DNA of 64,000 bases from Thalassia testudinum (GCA_037157565.1 JAZHRO010000019.1:60944501-61008500); one strand, 5' to 3'. Shown: positions 21,938 to 31,913, counted from the first letter of the stretch. The notes: generated by a model from the sequence alone, not told the origin. Translations and numbers: made by a program.

Positions 21938-23600
21938 TGCACCATTTTGGTTTTAAAAAGTTTGTAGCCGATCTTCAACTACTTTTTAAGATGGTTTCTC
22001 GTACCACTATTGAAAGTGATATTCTGAAGATTTATGCACAATAAAAGACCAAGATTATGAAAATTGTACAAGAGAACAAAAGTCAAGTTACAATTACTAT
22101 TGATTTGTGGACCTCAAGTAATAAAAGAGGATACATGATTATAATGTGACATTTTATAAATGACTTATGGATCATGTAAAGAAAAATCTTGAGATAATAT
22201 TTTATTACTTTGAATTCTTAATATTTTGACATACTTGTTTTTAATGATTAATGTTGATTTTTTTTTAATATATATATTTGCTTATGTCTCTTGTCCTCAC
22301 ATATGAAAAACTCTTTCAACTATTTTGATGGAATGCTTGTTAGATTTTAACATAGATCAAAAGCTATCTTATATAACATTGGATAATTGTTCTACCAATG
22401 ATGCATTAGTTGACATTTTACTGGAGAGGTTTTCTATTGATTCCCTATTGTTGAATGGCACTTTATTTCACATGCATTGTTGTGTGCATGTTTTGAATTT
22501 GATTGTAAAAGATGAATTGGATATTATTGGAGGGGAGATTGAAAAAATTAGAGAAAGTATTTTATTTTGGACAGTAACAACAAAAAGACAAGAAAAATTT
22601 GAAGAAAGTTGTAAACAATTATAGATCCCTTGTACTAAAAGGTTATCTTTGGATTGTAAAACAAGATGGAATTTCACATTCTTAATGCTTCAAACAGCTA
22701 TTATTTATAAGGATGTATTTCACATATTGAAGCAAAGGGAATCTCAATATATATGTTTGCCTAACGATGAGGAGTGGGATTTGGCTAAAGTTGTTTGTAT
22801 TAAATTGAAGGTATTTTATAGTGCAACGAAATTATTTTTTAGAACCAAGTATCCCACAATTAACCTTTTTCTTAAGATTTGTAAGATTAAGGTGGCTCTA
22901 AATCGTTGGTTGGAGGATTCAAGAGAAGTTGTTAGAAGCATGGCTAGAAAAATGACGAACAAATTTAACAAGTATTGGTCAATTGTCCACGATTTCACTA
23001 CTTTGGAGGTTATTCTTGATCCACGATTTAACCTGAAGTTGTTAGAGTATTACTTTCCATTGATTTATGGAAATGATTCCCATAATCAGTTATGTAGAGT
23101 TCAAAACATGTGCTATGAGTTAGTGCTAAAATATCAAACTCAAGCAAATTCAAAACATGATACTCTAGATGCGCTCAAGGCACTTCCTCTCTCTCCAATA
23201 CTGAAGATGTATCTATTTTTTATGGTGATTAAGACCCCCTCTCCAACTTCGACAAATTTGTGAGCCAAGATTGTGAAAATGTTAGTATAAAGTCATAGTT
23301 TGATTACTATCTTGAGGATGGCTTAATGCCAAGATCCCTAGAATTTGACATACTAAATTGGTGGAAAACCAATGGCATGAAATTCCTTATTTTGCTATCA
23401 ATTACTAGAGATATACTTGTTGTCCCTATCTCTATTGTTGCTTCAAAATCTGCATTTAGTACAAAGTGATCGGGTTTTAAGTCTCCATCCAAGTAGACTT
23501 CGTCCTTCAACATTCGAAGTATTTATGTGTTCCCAAAGTAACCTGTGGAATGATATCTTAGGTACTAACATATTTTTTAAAATATTTTTTTATTATTATT
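21938..23600 (+). pseudogene. hAT transposase, catalytic and dimerisation parts
   Basis: The reading resumes after Copia-2 with HHFGFKKFVADLQ and ITIDLWTSSNKRGYM near 22092 (first catalytic Asp kept). An intron-like AT-rich gap at about 22165-22320 follows. Then come MMECLLDFNIDQKLSYITLD, CVHVLNLIVKDELD, the conserved WNFTFLMLQTAI near 22665, KFNKYWSIVHDF and VILDPRFNLKLLEYYF near 23005-23050. The C-terminal dimerisation region near 23340-23530 shows FDILNWWKTNGMKFPILLSI, VVPISIVASKSAFST and LRPSTFEVFMCSQSNLWND, in more than one frame. The order matches Ac/Tag-like hAT transposases. Several stops show a dead copy. Confidence 0.85.
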
Positions 23601-23916
23601 ACCAAAATAAATTATTGCATTGACATATCCAATTGTATTATAAGAATGAACATTGATATAGATGCATGGCAAAACGTTAGGGAAGACGCAGATGAAAATC
23701 TTGAGGTAAATAGTTGATAATGTTTTGACTAAAAAATTAAGTTGATTGATTACTAATTTACTATACCATCTTAAGGTACGTGTAATGTGAAAATCATGAT
23801 TTACAGGAACAAACTCAAGGGGATGCGTAAATGAATGCTCTAAAATGGTAAATTAAGTTTCATCGTAAAGGTAACTTTTTAACCAAGATAATATTCATTA
23901 AAAATCTATTATTATC

Positions 23917-24533
23917 TATTGGGAATCAAAGAAGAGCCATGTGGCACATGCCACGTGGCAATTATCTAGAAGGCCACTTGGGCAACCGATTTTGGGTCTA
24001 TAGGACCAAAATAGGAGTTCGTTTCTTAATTGGTTATTAGCTTAATTTAGTTTATTTGTTTTAAAGAGATTTGTAAAGATTTGATTGTTCCAAATCTAGA
24101 AGATTTGATTAGATTTGATTAGTTGAATCTAGTTTTGGAAATATGAATATGTACTCTCTATATAAAGAAAGCCTTTCCATATGTTTTGAGTTGAGCAATA
24201 ATAAAATTCTTCCAATCAATAGTTCATCTCCTCTCTCAACAACTAGCCACAAGGAAGGCATCCTACAGCCTGCACACATCCAGTTGGATTAGTCCACATC
24301 TGGATCGGCCTTCTCCAGGCACTACAACCGGTCCAGCACATCAGGTCAGCCCTCTTCAGCACTGTGTAGACCGGCCTACACTTGGTTTTGTAGCTCCTAC
24401 AGGCAGTCCCTCTGTCTCTATAGGGATCCTCCTCGATCCATAAATCAATTCCTTGGTCTGCCCCTAGCAGATCAAGCACTTGTGTAGCCTCTGCAGGACT
24501 TCTTCACGCTCCGGATCACCACAAATCCCAACA
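23917..24533 (+). repeat. TRIM 5' LTR
   Basis: This 617-bp LTR contains CATGCCACGTGGCA near its start, a TATA-like CTCTATATAAAG near 24154-24165 and a pyrimidine-rich 3' half. It ends AAATCCCAACA. Confidence 0.9.
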
Positions 24534-24543
24534 TGGTATCGAG
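24534..24543 (+). promoter_or_regulatory. TRIM primer-binding site
   Basis: TGGTATCGAG directly follows the LTR and resembles the complement of initiator-methionine tRNA. Confidence 0.75.
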
Positions 24544-24594
24544 TAGTAACGCTTCAGGAAACTATTCTCAAGTCGGAGCTCGTCTTGACCTCTA

Positions 24595-24845
24595 TAAGCT
24601 AACGTTCTTCCAGCTAGGCCGAAGTTCTTCTCGATCCCAACTCAACCGAAGTTCTTTTCAATTTCTCTCAACTCAAAGTCAAAGTTCTTCCCGACATTCT
24701 CTATAAGCCGACATTCTTCTTGGCCCTAAGTAAACCGAAATTCTTTCCGGTCGAAGTTCTTTTCGACCGTCTCTAGAACCGACGTTCTTTCCGGCTATGC
24801 CGAAGTTCTCAGCCGCAACCAAAACCGAAGTTCTTTCCGATTCAA
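24595..24845 (+). repeat. Array of about ten hairpin-like repeats in the TRIM interior
   Basis: About ten units share a core (A/C)(G/A)TTCTT and are bordered by short complementary arms that differ between units. Examples are AGCT...AGCT at 24597-24615, GTC...GAC at 24678-24695, GCC...GGC at 24707-24724, ACCG...CGGT at 24734-24751, and CGGTCGAA...TTCGACCG (8-bp perfect stem) at 24748-24769. Other units carry CCGAAGTTCTT with weaker arms. Unit spacing is roughly 20-35 bases. The array fills most of the non-coding interior between primer-binding site and polypurine tract. A role in RNA packaging or dimerisation is inference. Confidence 0.75.
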
Positions 24846-24961
24846 ACTACCTTGGAGGATGATGGTGAAATCAAAGATACAAGTTTTCAATGAAGAAAAA
24901 GAAGAATGATGAGGCGTCTAGACCAAGTCATCGGCCTCCCAACCTCCGACTTGAGGGGGAA

Positions 24962-25632
24962 TGTTGGGAATCAAAGAAGAGCCACATGACACATGCCACG
25001 TGGCAGCATCTGGCCACATGATAGTGCCACATGGTAGTTATCTAGAAGGCCACTTGGGCCACCGATTTTGGGTCTATGAGACCAAAAATAGGAGTTAATT
25101 TCTTAGTTGGCAATTAGCCTAATTTAGTTTATCTATTTTAAGGAGAATTGTAAAGATTTAGTTGTTCCAAATCTTGAAGATTTAATTAGATTTGATTAGT
25201 TAAGTTCAGTTTTAGAAATAGGAATATGTACTCTCTATATAAAGAGAGCCTTTCCATATGTTTTGAGTTGAGCAATAATAAAATTCTTCCAATCAATAGC
25301 TCCTCTCCTCTCTCAACAACATCAATCGGCCACATGGAAGGCATCCTGCAGCCTACACGCATCCAATTGGATCAATCCACATTTAGACCAGCCTTCTCCA
25401 GGCACTGCAACTGGTCAGCACATCAGGCCGGCCCTCTTCAGCACTGCAAACCAGTCTACACATAGCAGACCGACCTGCACTTGGTTCTGTAGTTCCTGCA
25501 AGCAGTCCCCTTGTCTTTGCAGGGATCCTCCTCGATCCATAAACCGATTCCTTGATCTACCCCCAGCAGATCAGGGACTTATGCAGCCTCTGCAAGAGTT
25601 CTTCATGCTCCTAATCGCCACAAATCCCAACA
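24962..25632 (+). repeat. TRIM 3' LTR
   Basis: This 671-bp LTR matches the left LTR but has an extra segment near 25004-25040 (a second GCCACATG...GCCACATGG repeat). The TATA-like CTCTATATAAAG lies near 25232-25243. It is followed by the TTATC duplication. Confidence 0.9.
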
Positions 25633-25637
25633 TTATC

Positions 25638-26280
25638 CTTACACATTTCTTTTTTGTTTATACAAGATGGAGATGTGCCTTGAGATGGATTTATCATTAG
25701 TGATGTTTTACAAACTTTTCTTTTAATTAGTTGCATAAGTTATATTTTGTGAACATTTTCAATGAATGTAACTATATTAGCATTTTATAGTTGCGTTGGA
25801 ACATTGCTATATTTATTAATTTTCTTTACTTTCTATGTTATATATGACATGATGCTACCTTTTTATTGGTGAAAAACCTTATATGTTTAATTTATGTTAT
25901 GAATAGATGATTAGTATATCATTTGATTTATTCTATTGTCTATGCCCTTTGAGAGAGCTTTTGGAGGTACACAAAAAAATAAGCCTTCTTCCCTTTTAAA
26001 TTTCTATCTTGTATCTGATCTACTCAAATGTATTTGGCTACAATACTCATGAATATTATTTCAATGATTTTTTAATGGGATTTTTGCAATTTAAAGTCCG
26101 AATGTTATCTAAAGCTATTGTTGCTATATTTGGCACTATAAACTTTTTAAAACCTTAATATCAAAAGAAACGAAGGTATAATGTTGTTTTTTTACATAAT
26201 TTGAACTTGTAATCAAATTTGAATGAATTAAAATTTTAATTTGAGCATGATTTAATTATAAGATCAATTTATTAATAAGT
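25638..26280. other. hAT 3' region, AT-rich, no gene
   Basis: This AT-rich sequence lies between the TRIM and the right subterminal repeats of the hAT element. No coding signal was recognised. Confidence 0.5.
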
Positions 26281-26452
26281 ACCCGATGGTTAAATGCGTA
26301 CACAATGGGTAGATGAATATGGGTATGGGTTTGGATTTTTCTACCTGATGGGTAAATGAATAAGATATGGATACGAATTTTGTAAATAGGTATGAATATG
26401 GGTTTAACCAAACTCGACCCAAGCCTGATCTGTTTACATCCCTACGCACTCA

Positions 26453-27150
26453 CCTCATTCAGCCTCCACATCAAGGGCATATGGTCAGAGAATGGCCTCT
26501 CCAGGGGTGAGACATCAACCAAAGGGTACGTCAGCCAACTCCATATTTAAGAGAAACCTATCTATCTTGGATTTCTGGCCATTGATGTTCCTCCATGTAT
26601 TAGCGCAGGGACCAAAGCCATGTCAATCAGTCCATTCACTGCCATGAATTCTGCAAACTAGTCAGAACCTGAGTCCCGCCTCCCTCACCCATCTAGTATG
26701 TCCTCCAGTTGCAAGGTGAAGTTGAAATTGCCACCAATCAACTAGGGCAATCCGAGACTGTCTGTTGCAATTGCAGCTAGCTCCTCCCACATTACAGCTC
26801 TCACTTGTGCCTCCGTTGGCCCATGTACACTCGTCACAACCAACTTGGACCGATCTCTCTTCACAAATCTGGCGGACAAGACATGATTCCCCGTGAAAAG
26901 ATCCTCCAAGGTAAGGGCATCCCCCCTCCATCCCAAAAGTTGGCCACCTACCCGACCAACCGCATCCAGTATGCGGAAGCCCTCCATCCACATGCCACCA
27001 ATCTCCTTCCACATCCTTCCATTACACCCCATCAATTTTGTTTCCTACAGTAGCACCATGTCCACCTTCCACTACCTTATGTAGCCCCGCAGCGTCGCCA
27101 TCTTGGAAGGGTCATTAAGACCCCTGACATTCCATGATAGGACTCCTACC
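26453..27150 (-). pseudogene. LINE ORF2 apurinic-type endonuclease
   Basis: The minus strand shows MMGCNGRMWKEIGGMWMEGF, a region with KRDRSKLVVTSVHGPTEA, then LIGGNFNFTLQLED near 26750 and a terminal SDHMPLMWRLNE near 26470. This is the exonuclease-endonuclease-phosphatase fold that nicks DNA for LINE insertion. The family motif GGDFN reads GGNFN, so a catalytic Asp is lost; the SDH motif is kept. The reading runs into the hAT junction at 26452 and continues at 14382. Stops are present. Confidence 0.8.
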
Positions 27151-27567
27151 ATTGGGCAGAGGTGGTAACCTCCATTGTGGACTAACGGAAGCCTGCCACC
27201 TGTTGTACAACCCTGTCATCACCATCCATCACCTTCGGCAATGGTCGTGACCGCTCCACTACCCCTTGATTGCGACCATCAACAACCTCTCGCACCTGAC
27301 CACCGCCAGTATCTCCACCACTTGATGTAGCGGAACCACCCCTACTTTACACCATGTGTGGCTGCCACCGAGCAAGGGGAACCCCACACTCTGACCCACC
27401 GCTCCGGTCTTTGCCTACAAGCACGAGGTCCCCCTTCCCAACCCCCTCCTGAGCCCTTGTGGCAAAGTCGAGAGCGACAGGCCATGGGGGCGTCGCCACA
27501 ACCTCTGAGCCACCCGATCGAGGGGATCCCCCCTCTAGCATCTCTCCTTCGTGGTTCGTCGTCGCTA
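27151..27567 (-). pseudogene. LINE region between ORF1 and endonuclease
   Basis: This is the GC-rich minus-strand continuation of the LINE, probably the end of ORF1 or the start of ORF2 (WNVRGLNDP-like decay near 27120-27150). An open frame from 27619 to 27347 gives a glycine-valine-rich product with no motif. I can only place it by position. Confidence 0.4.
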
Positions 27568-28886
27568 CTATCGTAGCATGGGGCGTGCTCGGGAGCAGCG
27601 CATAAGTCTCATCAACCAAGTATCCTTCAAGGTGTAGGCATGCCCCATCGAAACCCCCATTGCACCTAAATGGGTTGCAGGTTCCATCATCCTCAAGAGG
27701 GGATCCAAAAACACAATAGTTGAATCCCCCTCCGACTCGATTTTGACCTTTATAAAGGAGGGGCGACTCTTCGGCTCCTCAAACCCCTCATCCCAAGGCA
27801 AAACTCCCTCTGCCGACTTCACTTCCCTATGCAACTCCCTCGGCGAGACCACCGTGCATGGCTCCACATTCAAGGCAACATCAGCCGCAATCTCCACCAC
27901 ACTCATCCGAGAAAGCTCCACGTCAGCTTCCAACAACTTCATCTCCCCCACCACAATCATCACAGGTGTCGCGCATGGCTCCGCATTCAAGGTGGCATCA
28001 GCTGCATTCACGACCACATCCAACGGGAGGGGCTCCAGGTCAGCTTTCAGCCCTTTCAACTTCCTTGCGGGTTACCAAACACTAGCAGCTCGGCGGTCGC
28101 CTCCGCCACCACCGCTGCACTACTCTGCCTTCGTTGCACCGCCCGACCTTCTTGCCACCTCAACGAAAGTTCTCACCTTCGTTGGGGCTCTCATAGGTAC
28201 GCAGGATACCACCCATGAGAAGCTGCCACACTGAAGGAGTACCCTCTCCATCAATGGCATGCCAACCTTAGGCTCGACCACGGCCTCAATCAAAGCATCA
28301 GACACCCTCATTCCCCGACACTCCCATAAACGTGCGAAGGGGGACATGATGGCTTCCACAACCTCCACCAGCCTCAAGCACCAGGCGACCCCTTCAATTG
28401 ACAAGGTGACAAAGCCCTTATCAGGCAGCCTCTCCCTAGAGGCACCATCGTGGACGAAGGGCTTCCTCCACCGCAAACATCCACCTTTCAACCAAAGCTC
28501 CATGAAGCAAAGATCGTCCCTCTCCTAGGAATGGAGCCCCGGCACGAGGAAGCCATTCCCTGCAACGCCCAGGACCGCCACCCTCCTTCCTACAAAGCAT
28601 CTATCACCCCCTCGATCGCCACCCCCACCAGACCCTCACGGACCAACACCTCCAAGCATGCCACACTCTCCGGCCACGGGGCATCCACCTCCGCAAGGAG
28701 TACTTTCCTCGTCGACAGCAGAGGTAAGAGAGCAGCAAGTACCCTGTTGGCTCCGCCCCACCTAAGCCTCCCCACGCGAGCACATACTACGCTCTGGTGG
28801 TTGAGGCCACCGCACCTCCAACACCTCAGCGGCTCATGAAACGTCCTCACCCAGTGACCGGCTCCAAGGCATTTGAAGCACCTCAC
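27568..28886 (-). pseudogene. LINE ORF1 with two CCHC-type zinc knuckles
   Basis: At the high-coordinate side the minus strand reads RCFKCLGAGHWVRTF and then RCWRCGGLNHQSVVC (about 28884-28785), two Cys-X2-Cys-X4-His knuckles. Downstream come open stretches at 28503-28120 (MELWLKGGCLRWRKPF, FVTLSIEGVAWCLRLVE) and 28059-27568. ORF1 proteins bind LINE RNA. The frames shift several times. Assignment rests on the knuckles and on the endonuclease that follows. Confidence 0.65.
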
Positions 28887-28960
28887 TCCACCCCCTTGAC
28901 CATTTCGATCACCGTGGCCCTACCCGCGACGTGAAGCAGGGGAGGACATCCCCCTCCGTT

Positions 28961-29318
28961 GCCATCTCCGCACCACCAAGGTCTACACTTCCTCCCTCCG
29001 ACTTCCTCCCCCGCTTCCTCATTCATCGCCTCCCCGTTCCTCGTTCATCTCCTCTATGATTCCTTAATCTTTTTTCTTTGGTTTTTAGATAAGATTAAGA
29101 TTAAGGTGAGGATAGCCCTAACAACCTTCAAAACCCAACAACACATCAAGTCATATTTGTTTGATTTCCCTATTTCCTTTATTTGGTTTGATTTCACACT
29201 GTCATTAGGGACAGGTCCAAACAAGTTTAAGGATAAGAACATATTTTTTTCACTTACAACCAACTTTTTCAAAATTCAAGCAAAACTTTCCATTTGATCA
29301 TTACGTAATGCAAAGCAA
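28961..29318. other. Flank of the LINE, no gene recognised
   Basis: Sequence after the LINE 5' side is C-rich and then AT-rich. It may belong to the intron of the host gene whose first exon lies at 30362-30824 on the minus strand. No element or gene was recognised. Confidence 0.4.
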
Positions 29319-29334
29319 AATCTAAGTTTTTTTA

Positions 29335-29434
29335 TTTGCTACCAAGGGGCTGACTCAGTGGCAGAGCTCCCCTCTAGCATCCAAGAGGTCATGGGATCAA
29401 ATCCCATGCCCACCATATTTACCTTCTCAAAGAG
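29335..29434 (+). mobile_element. tRNA-derived SINE, 100 bp, with 16-bp target duplication
   Basis: The insert is flanked by a perfect 16-bp direct repeat AATCTAAGTTTTTTTA (29319-29334 and 29435-29450). It contains a box A-like TGACTCAGTGG (29351-29361) and a box B-like GGATCAAATCC (29394-29404). A tRNA-like fold is retained: anticodon-arm stem CCTCT/AGAGG (29371-29375 with 29384-29388) and T-arm stem ATGGG/CCCAT around a 7-base loop. The acceptor stem is mostly lost. At 100 bases it is short for a plant SINE. Confidence 0.82.
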
Positions 29435-29450
29435 AATCTAAGTTTTTTTA

Positions 29451-30361
29451 AGTACATCAAATTTTTAGAGACAAGACTGCCTTATGCTGCATCTAACAGT
29501 AACGAAAACTAGAGGATGTAGTCTGCTTAAAGAGTTTTTGGCAAACCAATATTACATAGACAAGTTAAGGAGTAGACAGTTCTTTTTTTTTCAAGTAGGC
29601 ACTTCGTGTTTCAACCTCTGTTTTAGAAGTATTCAAAGACTGGATATTTCCTTTGAACTTACATGTTGATAAGTTGGTGGGCACACGAATGTGGAAGAGT
29701 TAAGTCCTCCATGAGTCCACAAACTTAATCAATTAATTTTTGTATGCTCCTTTCAAAAAAAAAAAATTGTGCACCCAAGAAAAAAGAAATTTCAAACCAT
29801 TGATTGGAAAAGACACTAGTGATGAGGCCCAAGACAACGAAAGCCTAATACACCAACGAGTGCTGGTCTATGATTTTACCTAAATTACTACTATGTGCAA
29901 GTATCCTAAGTTTTATGGGATTTTGTATATAAGTAGGAAAATTCTGAAGACCGACAAGTTAAGAATGTCGGAAAAACTTCTTGGTTGTAACCCCTTTCTG
30001 TAACTATGAACAAATTCAATGATTACTGTATGCACTGATTTACTAACCCACTAAACAAGCTAGGTCTAACCACGAATTTTTCATGGAAAAAGTAGAATTC
30101 GATAAGATAGCAATATTTACTTAAGTCTCCCTCTTCGTAATTGCCAAATTGACCTTTCCTACTCAAAACAAAATGACTACTTTCTTTCATGCCACTTCTA
30201 AACATCCTTATTAAATCTTATCACTTAACCTCCAAATGGGATAATGAAAACGTTATCATCCCACTCGACTTTCTTACTTAAGTGATCATGCTTTGACGTG
30301 ATCCAAACAGCGTACAATTCGAAGATCAAATCAAACCAAGGAAGTACATCAAAAGAACCAC
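29451..30361. other. Intergenic or intronic DNA downstream of host exon 1
   Basis: AT-rich sequence with short A and T runs (for example 29755-29766). No gene or element was recognised. On the minus strand it directly follows the likely splice donor at 30361-30360, so it would be intron if the gene is intact. Confidence 0.45.
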
Positions 30362-30824
30362 CTGCCTGGTAAATCTTGGCAAAGCCGTTGCCTTTTTCCA
30401 GCAACTCGCACACAGAGAGGCTCGGGATGAAACCGGCGAGGCCCTCGTAGTCCGTCAGCACGCCCCACACGGTCTCCAGCTCCGCCTCCACCCCTACCTT
30501 GGCCTCCACCCGCCTCCGGTTCCTCCCGACCTTCGCGACCTCGATCTCGATCCCGTCCCCGTAATCCAGCTCGCTGACGCCGATCTCCTCCTCGTTCTCT
30601 CGATGATCCTCCTCGCCGGGAGACGGCGGGGGCTCCGGGGAGGCGGCAGGGGAAAAGAGAACGTGGTATTTGAGTGGGTTTGAGGTGCGGATGGGGGATC
30701 TGGTGATGGAGGAGGAGAAGCGATTAGGGCTGCGGTTAGGGTTTGGGGAGAGTAGTGGGGAAGGAGAAGAGAGAAGAGAGCGGAAGGGGGGGCAGCAGGA
30801 GGGGAGCGACAGTGTGGATACCAT
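30362..30824 (-). CDS. Host gene exon 1: START-like polyketide cyclase/dehydrase family protein, probably plastid-targeted
   Basis: The chosen start is the ATG at 30824 (MVSTLSLPSCCPPFRSLLSS); a longer frame from 30899 has a lysine-rich N-terminus that looks like untranslated sequence. The first 50 residues are rich in Ser, Pro and Arg and resemble a chloroplast transit peptide. An acidic linker follows, then IEIEVAKVGRNRRRVEAKVG and TVWGVLTDYEGLAGFIPSLS with LLEKGNGFAKIYQ. This is the first half of the SRPBCC/START-like domain in plant proteins related to Arabidopsis At4g01650. The homology is lost after IYQAG, where the minus strand reads GCAG|GTGG, a good splice donor (phase 1). No later exon is seen at lower coordinates in this window. 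The exon is GC-rich and free of stops, unlike the TE genes around it. It may be a real 5' exon before a very long intron, or a truncated gene. Confidence 0.75.
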
Positions 30825-31127
30825 CGGAGATGTGGTCGTTGGCCGTTTGGTGCTTGTTTTTTTTTTTTTTTTCCTTTTGGCTGTTGGCGCGGATAGCAAG
30901 GATAATGTAGAGTCTCCTCAAATAAGCTAACTTCCTTTTGTTATATCTTATTTTACCAAGGGGTTCTTACGTAAAATTGGTGTGCCCAAGAACCAAGCTT
31001 GAACAATCTCCCTCGGCCACCAGCCGTCATCCACGGAGCTTTCTCGCCCACCCGATGGCTCCCTCCTCTCCCTTCAACGTCTCCCATCAACTCTTCTCTC
31101 TCCTGTCATCCTCTTCGTTAGCATTTA
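30825..31127 (-). promoter_or_regulatory. Likely 5' region of the host exon
   Basis: The 300 bases upstream of the start hold a T15-type run on the plus strand (about 30857-30871) and, on the minus strand, a TATA-like AAGATATAAC near 30942-30951. A short plus-strand frame from 31055 (MAPSSPFNVSHQLF) is cut off by the MITE and cannot be judged. The MITE at 31128 borders this segment. Confidence 0.35.
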
Positions 31128-31823
31128 GGACCCATTTGATGGTGGGATCAAGGGAGTTTTTTCCTAGCTTATAGTATTGGTTATGATTTTTTCATCATTT
31201 TAATATAAATTTATATATAATTACTTCTCATCATTAAACCATACTTTTTATCTATTTTTAATATTACAAAAATACTTACTACATCCTTCACTCTACTTTT
31301 AATATTAAACAAATATACATTAACATTCTTTACTCCCACTTATACTATTAAATAAATATTCACTAACATCACACCATTACACCAATCATTTTAACCTTTC
31401 ATTTAACCCTTCCCTCATTCTACCACTCAAACAAACACATATCGCCACTTATCTCATTTTAATCTATCCTTACAATATTTTATCCTCCCTCCAAATGCAA
31501 CCAATTATAGGGTGGAATAGAGGTTTGGAGATAGGGTAGGAATGGGTTAAGAGTTTTTTCAAGAGGGTTTCATAATTTCTTATATTACATCAACACCAAT
31601 ACCCACTCACACTATAATATGCCTACTCACATCAACATTAATATATTTTAAAATATACTCACTCACACATATTATAATATTAAAATATCACTCATTAACG
31701 CATACCACCATACCAATCATTACGAGCCCTCAATTATTACAAGCTTTCCAATCAAATACCTCCTCAACTTGTTCCACTCTAATTTTATCCCAGGATAACC
31801 CAAACCCCCTTCCAAACACAACC
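31128..31823. mobile_element. Tourist-like MITE (possibly two adjacent copies)
   Basis: TTA flanks both ends (31125-31127 and 31824-31826). The ends are imperfect inverted repeats: GGACCCATTTGATGG at the left and GGTTGTGTTTGGAAGG read from the right. There is no coding capacity. A further inverted end (GGTTGCATTTGGAGGG read inward, near 31482-31504) suggests a smaller MITE of 377 bases plus a second part, or a nested copy. The AT-rich interior has many CACTAACATCA-like repeats. Confidence 0.65.
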
Positions 31824-31913
31824 TTAATGAGTTCTTAGGAGTTTACATCATGCTCTTCCTCGGTAACCCCCCTCGTTGCATTTGATCTCTACCCTTTACG
31901 AATCTATACCAAA

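Larger units (their letters stand above)
23917..25632 (+). mobile_element. TRIM/LARD-like non-coding LTR element inside the hAT element
   Basis: Two LTRs (23917-24533 and 24962-25632) flank an internal region of only 428 bases without coding capacity. The 5-bp target duplication TTATC is perfect (23912-23916 and 25633-25637). A primer-binding site follows the first LTR, and a polypurine tract (GAGGGGGAA, 24953-24961) precedes the second. The left LTR begins TATTGGGAATC where the right has TGTTGGGAATC; both end ATCCCAACA. The element must move with proteins of another element. Its insertion postdates the hAT. Confidence 0.93.
14391..26444 (+). mobile_element. hAT DNA transposon inserted in the LINE, itself split by Copia-2 and a TRIM
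   Basis: The left end is TAGGGATGCAAG and the right end, read inward, is TAGGGATGTAAA, giving a short TIR. Eight-base flanks CGCACACG (14383-14390) and CGCACTCA (26445-26452) match at 6 of 8 positions, as expected for an old hAT target duplication. Removing the element with one duplication restores the LINE frame (EVSA joined to CDTYFKFD). Both subterminal regions are rich in ACCCGACCC-like and GGGTATGGGT-like motifs (14410-14600 and 26280-26430), a pattern known from plant hAT elements. The transposase is read at 16359-16741 and 21938-23600. Without the two nested elements the length is about 5.1 kb. Confidence 0.88.
10340..28960 (-). mobile_element. L1-type LINE retrotransposon, minus strand, split by three insertions
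   Basis: Read on the minus strand from high to low coordinates, the LINE has ORF1 with CCHC knuckles (about 28886-27568), an ORF2 endonuclease (about 27150-26453), reverse transcriptase (14382-12030) and a zinc-binding C-terminal domain (11089-10520). A hAT transposon (14391-26444) separates endonuclease and RT; removing it with one 8-bp duplication joins the ORF in frame. A second insert (about 11090-12048) separates RT from the C-terminal domain. The exact ends are not resolved. A run of eight T at about 10500 could be the remnant poly(A) tail, but no target duplication was found. Numerous stops show an inactive copy. Confidence 0.82.

Noticed and set aside
27743..28234. Plus-strand open frame of 163 codons
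   Set aside because: It is the complement of the GC-rich LINE ORF1 on the minus strand, where zinc knuckles and LINE context support the reading.
29345..29416. A functional tRNA gene
   Set aside because: The acceptor stem does not pair and the anticodon loop has eight bases; the 16-bp duplication shows a retroposed SINE-like insert.
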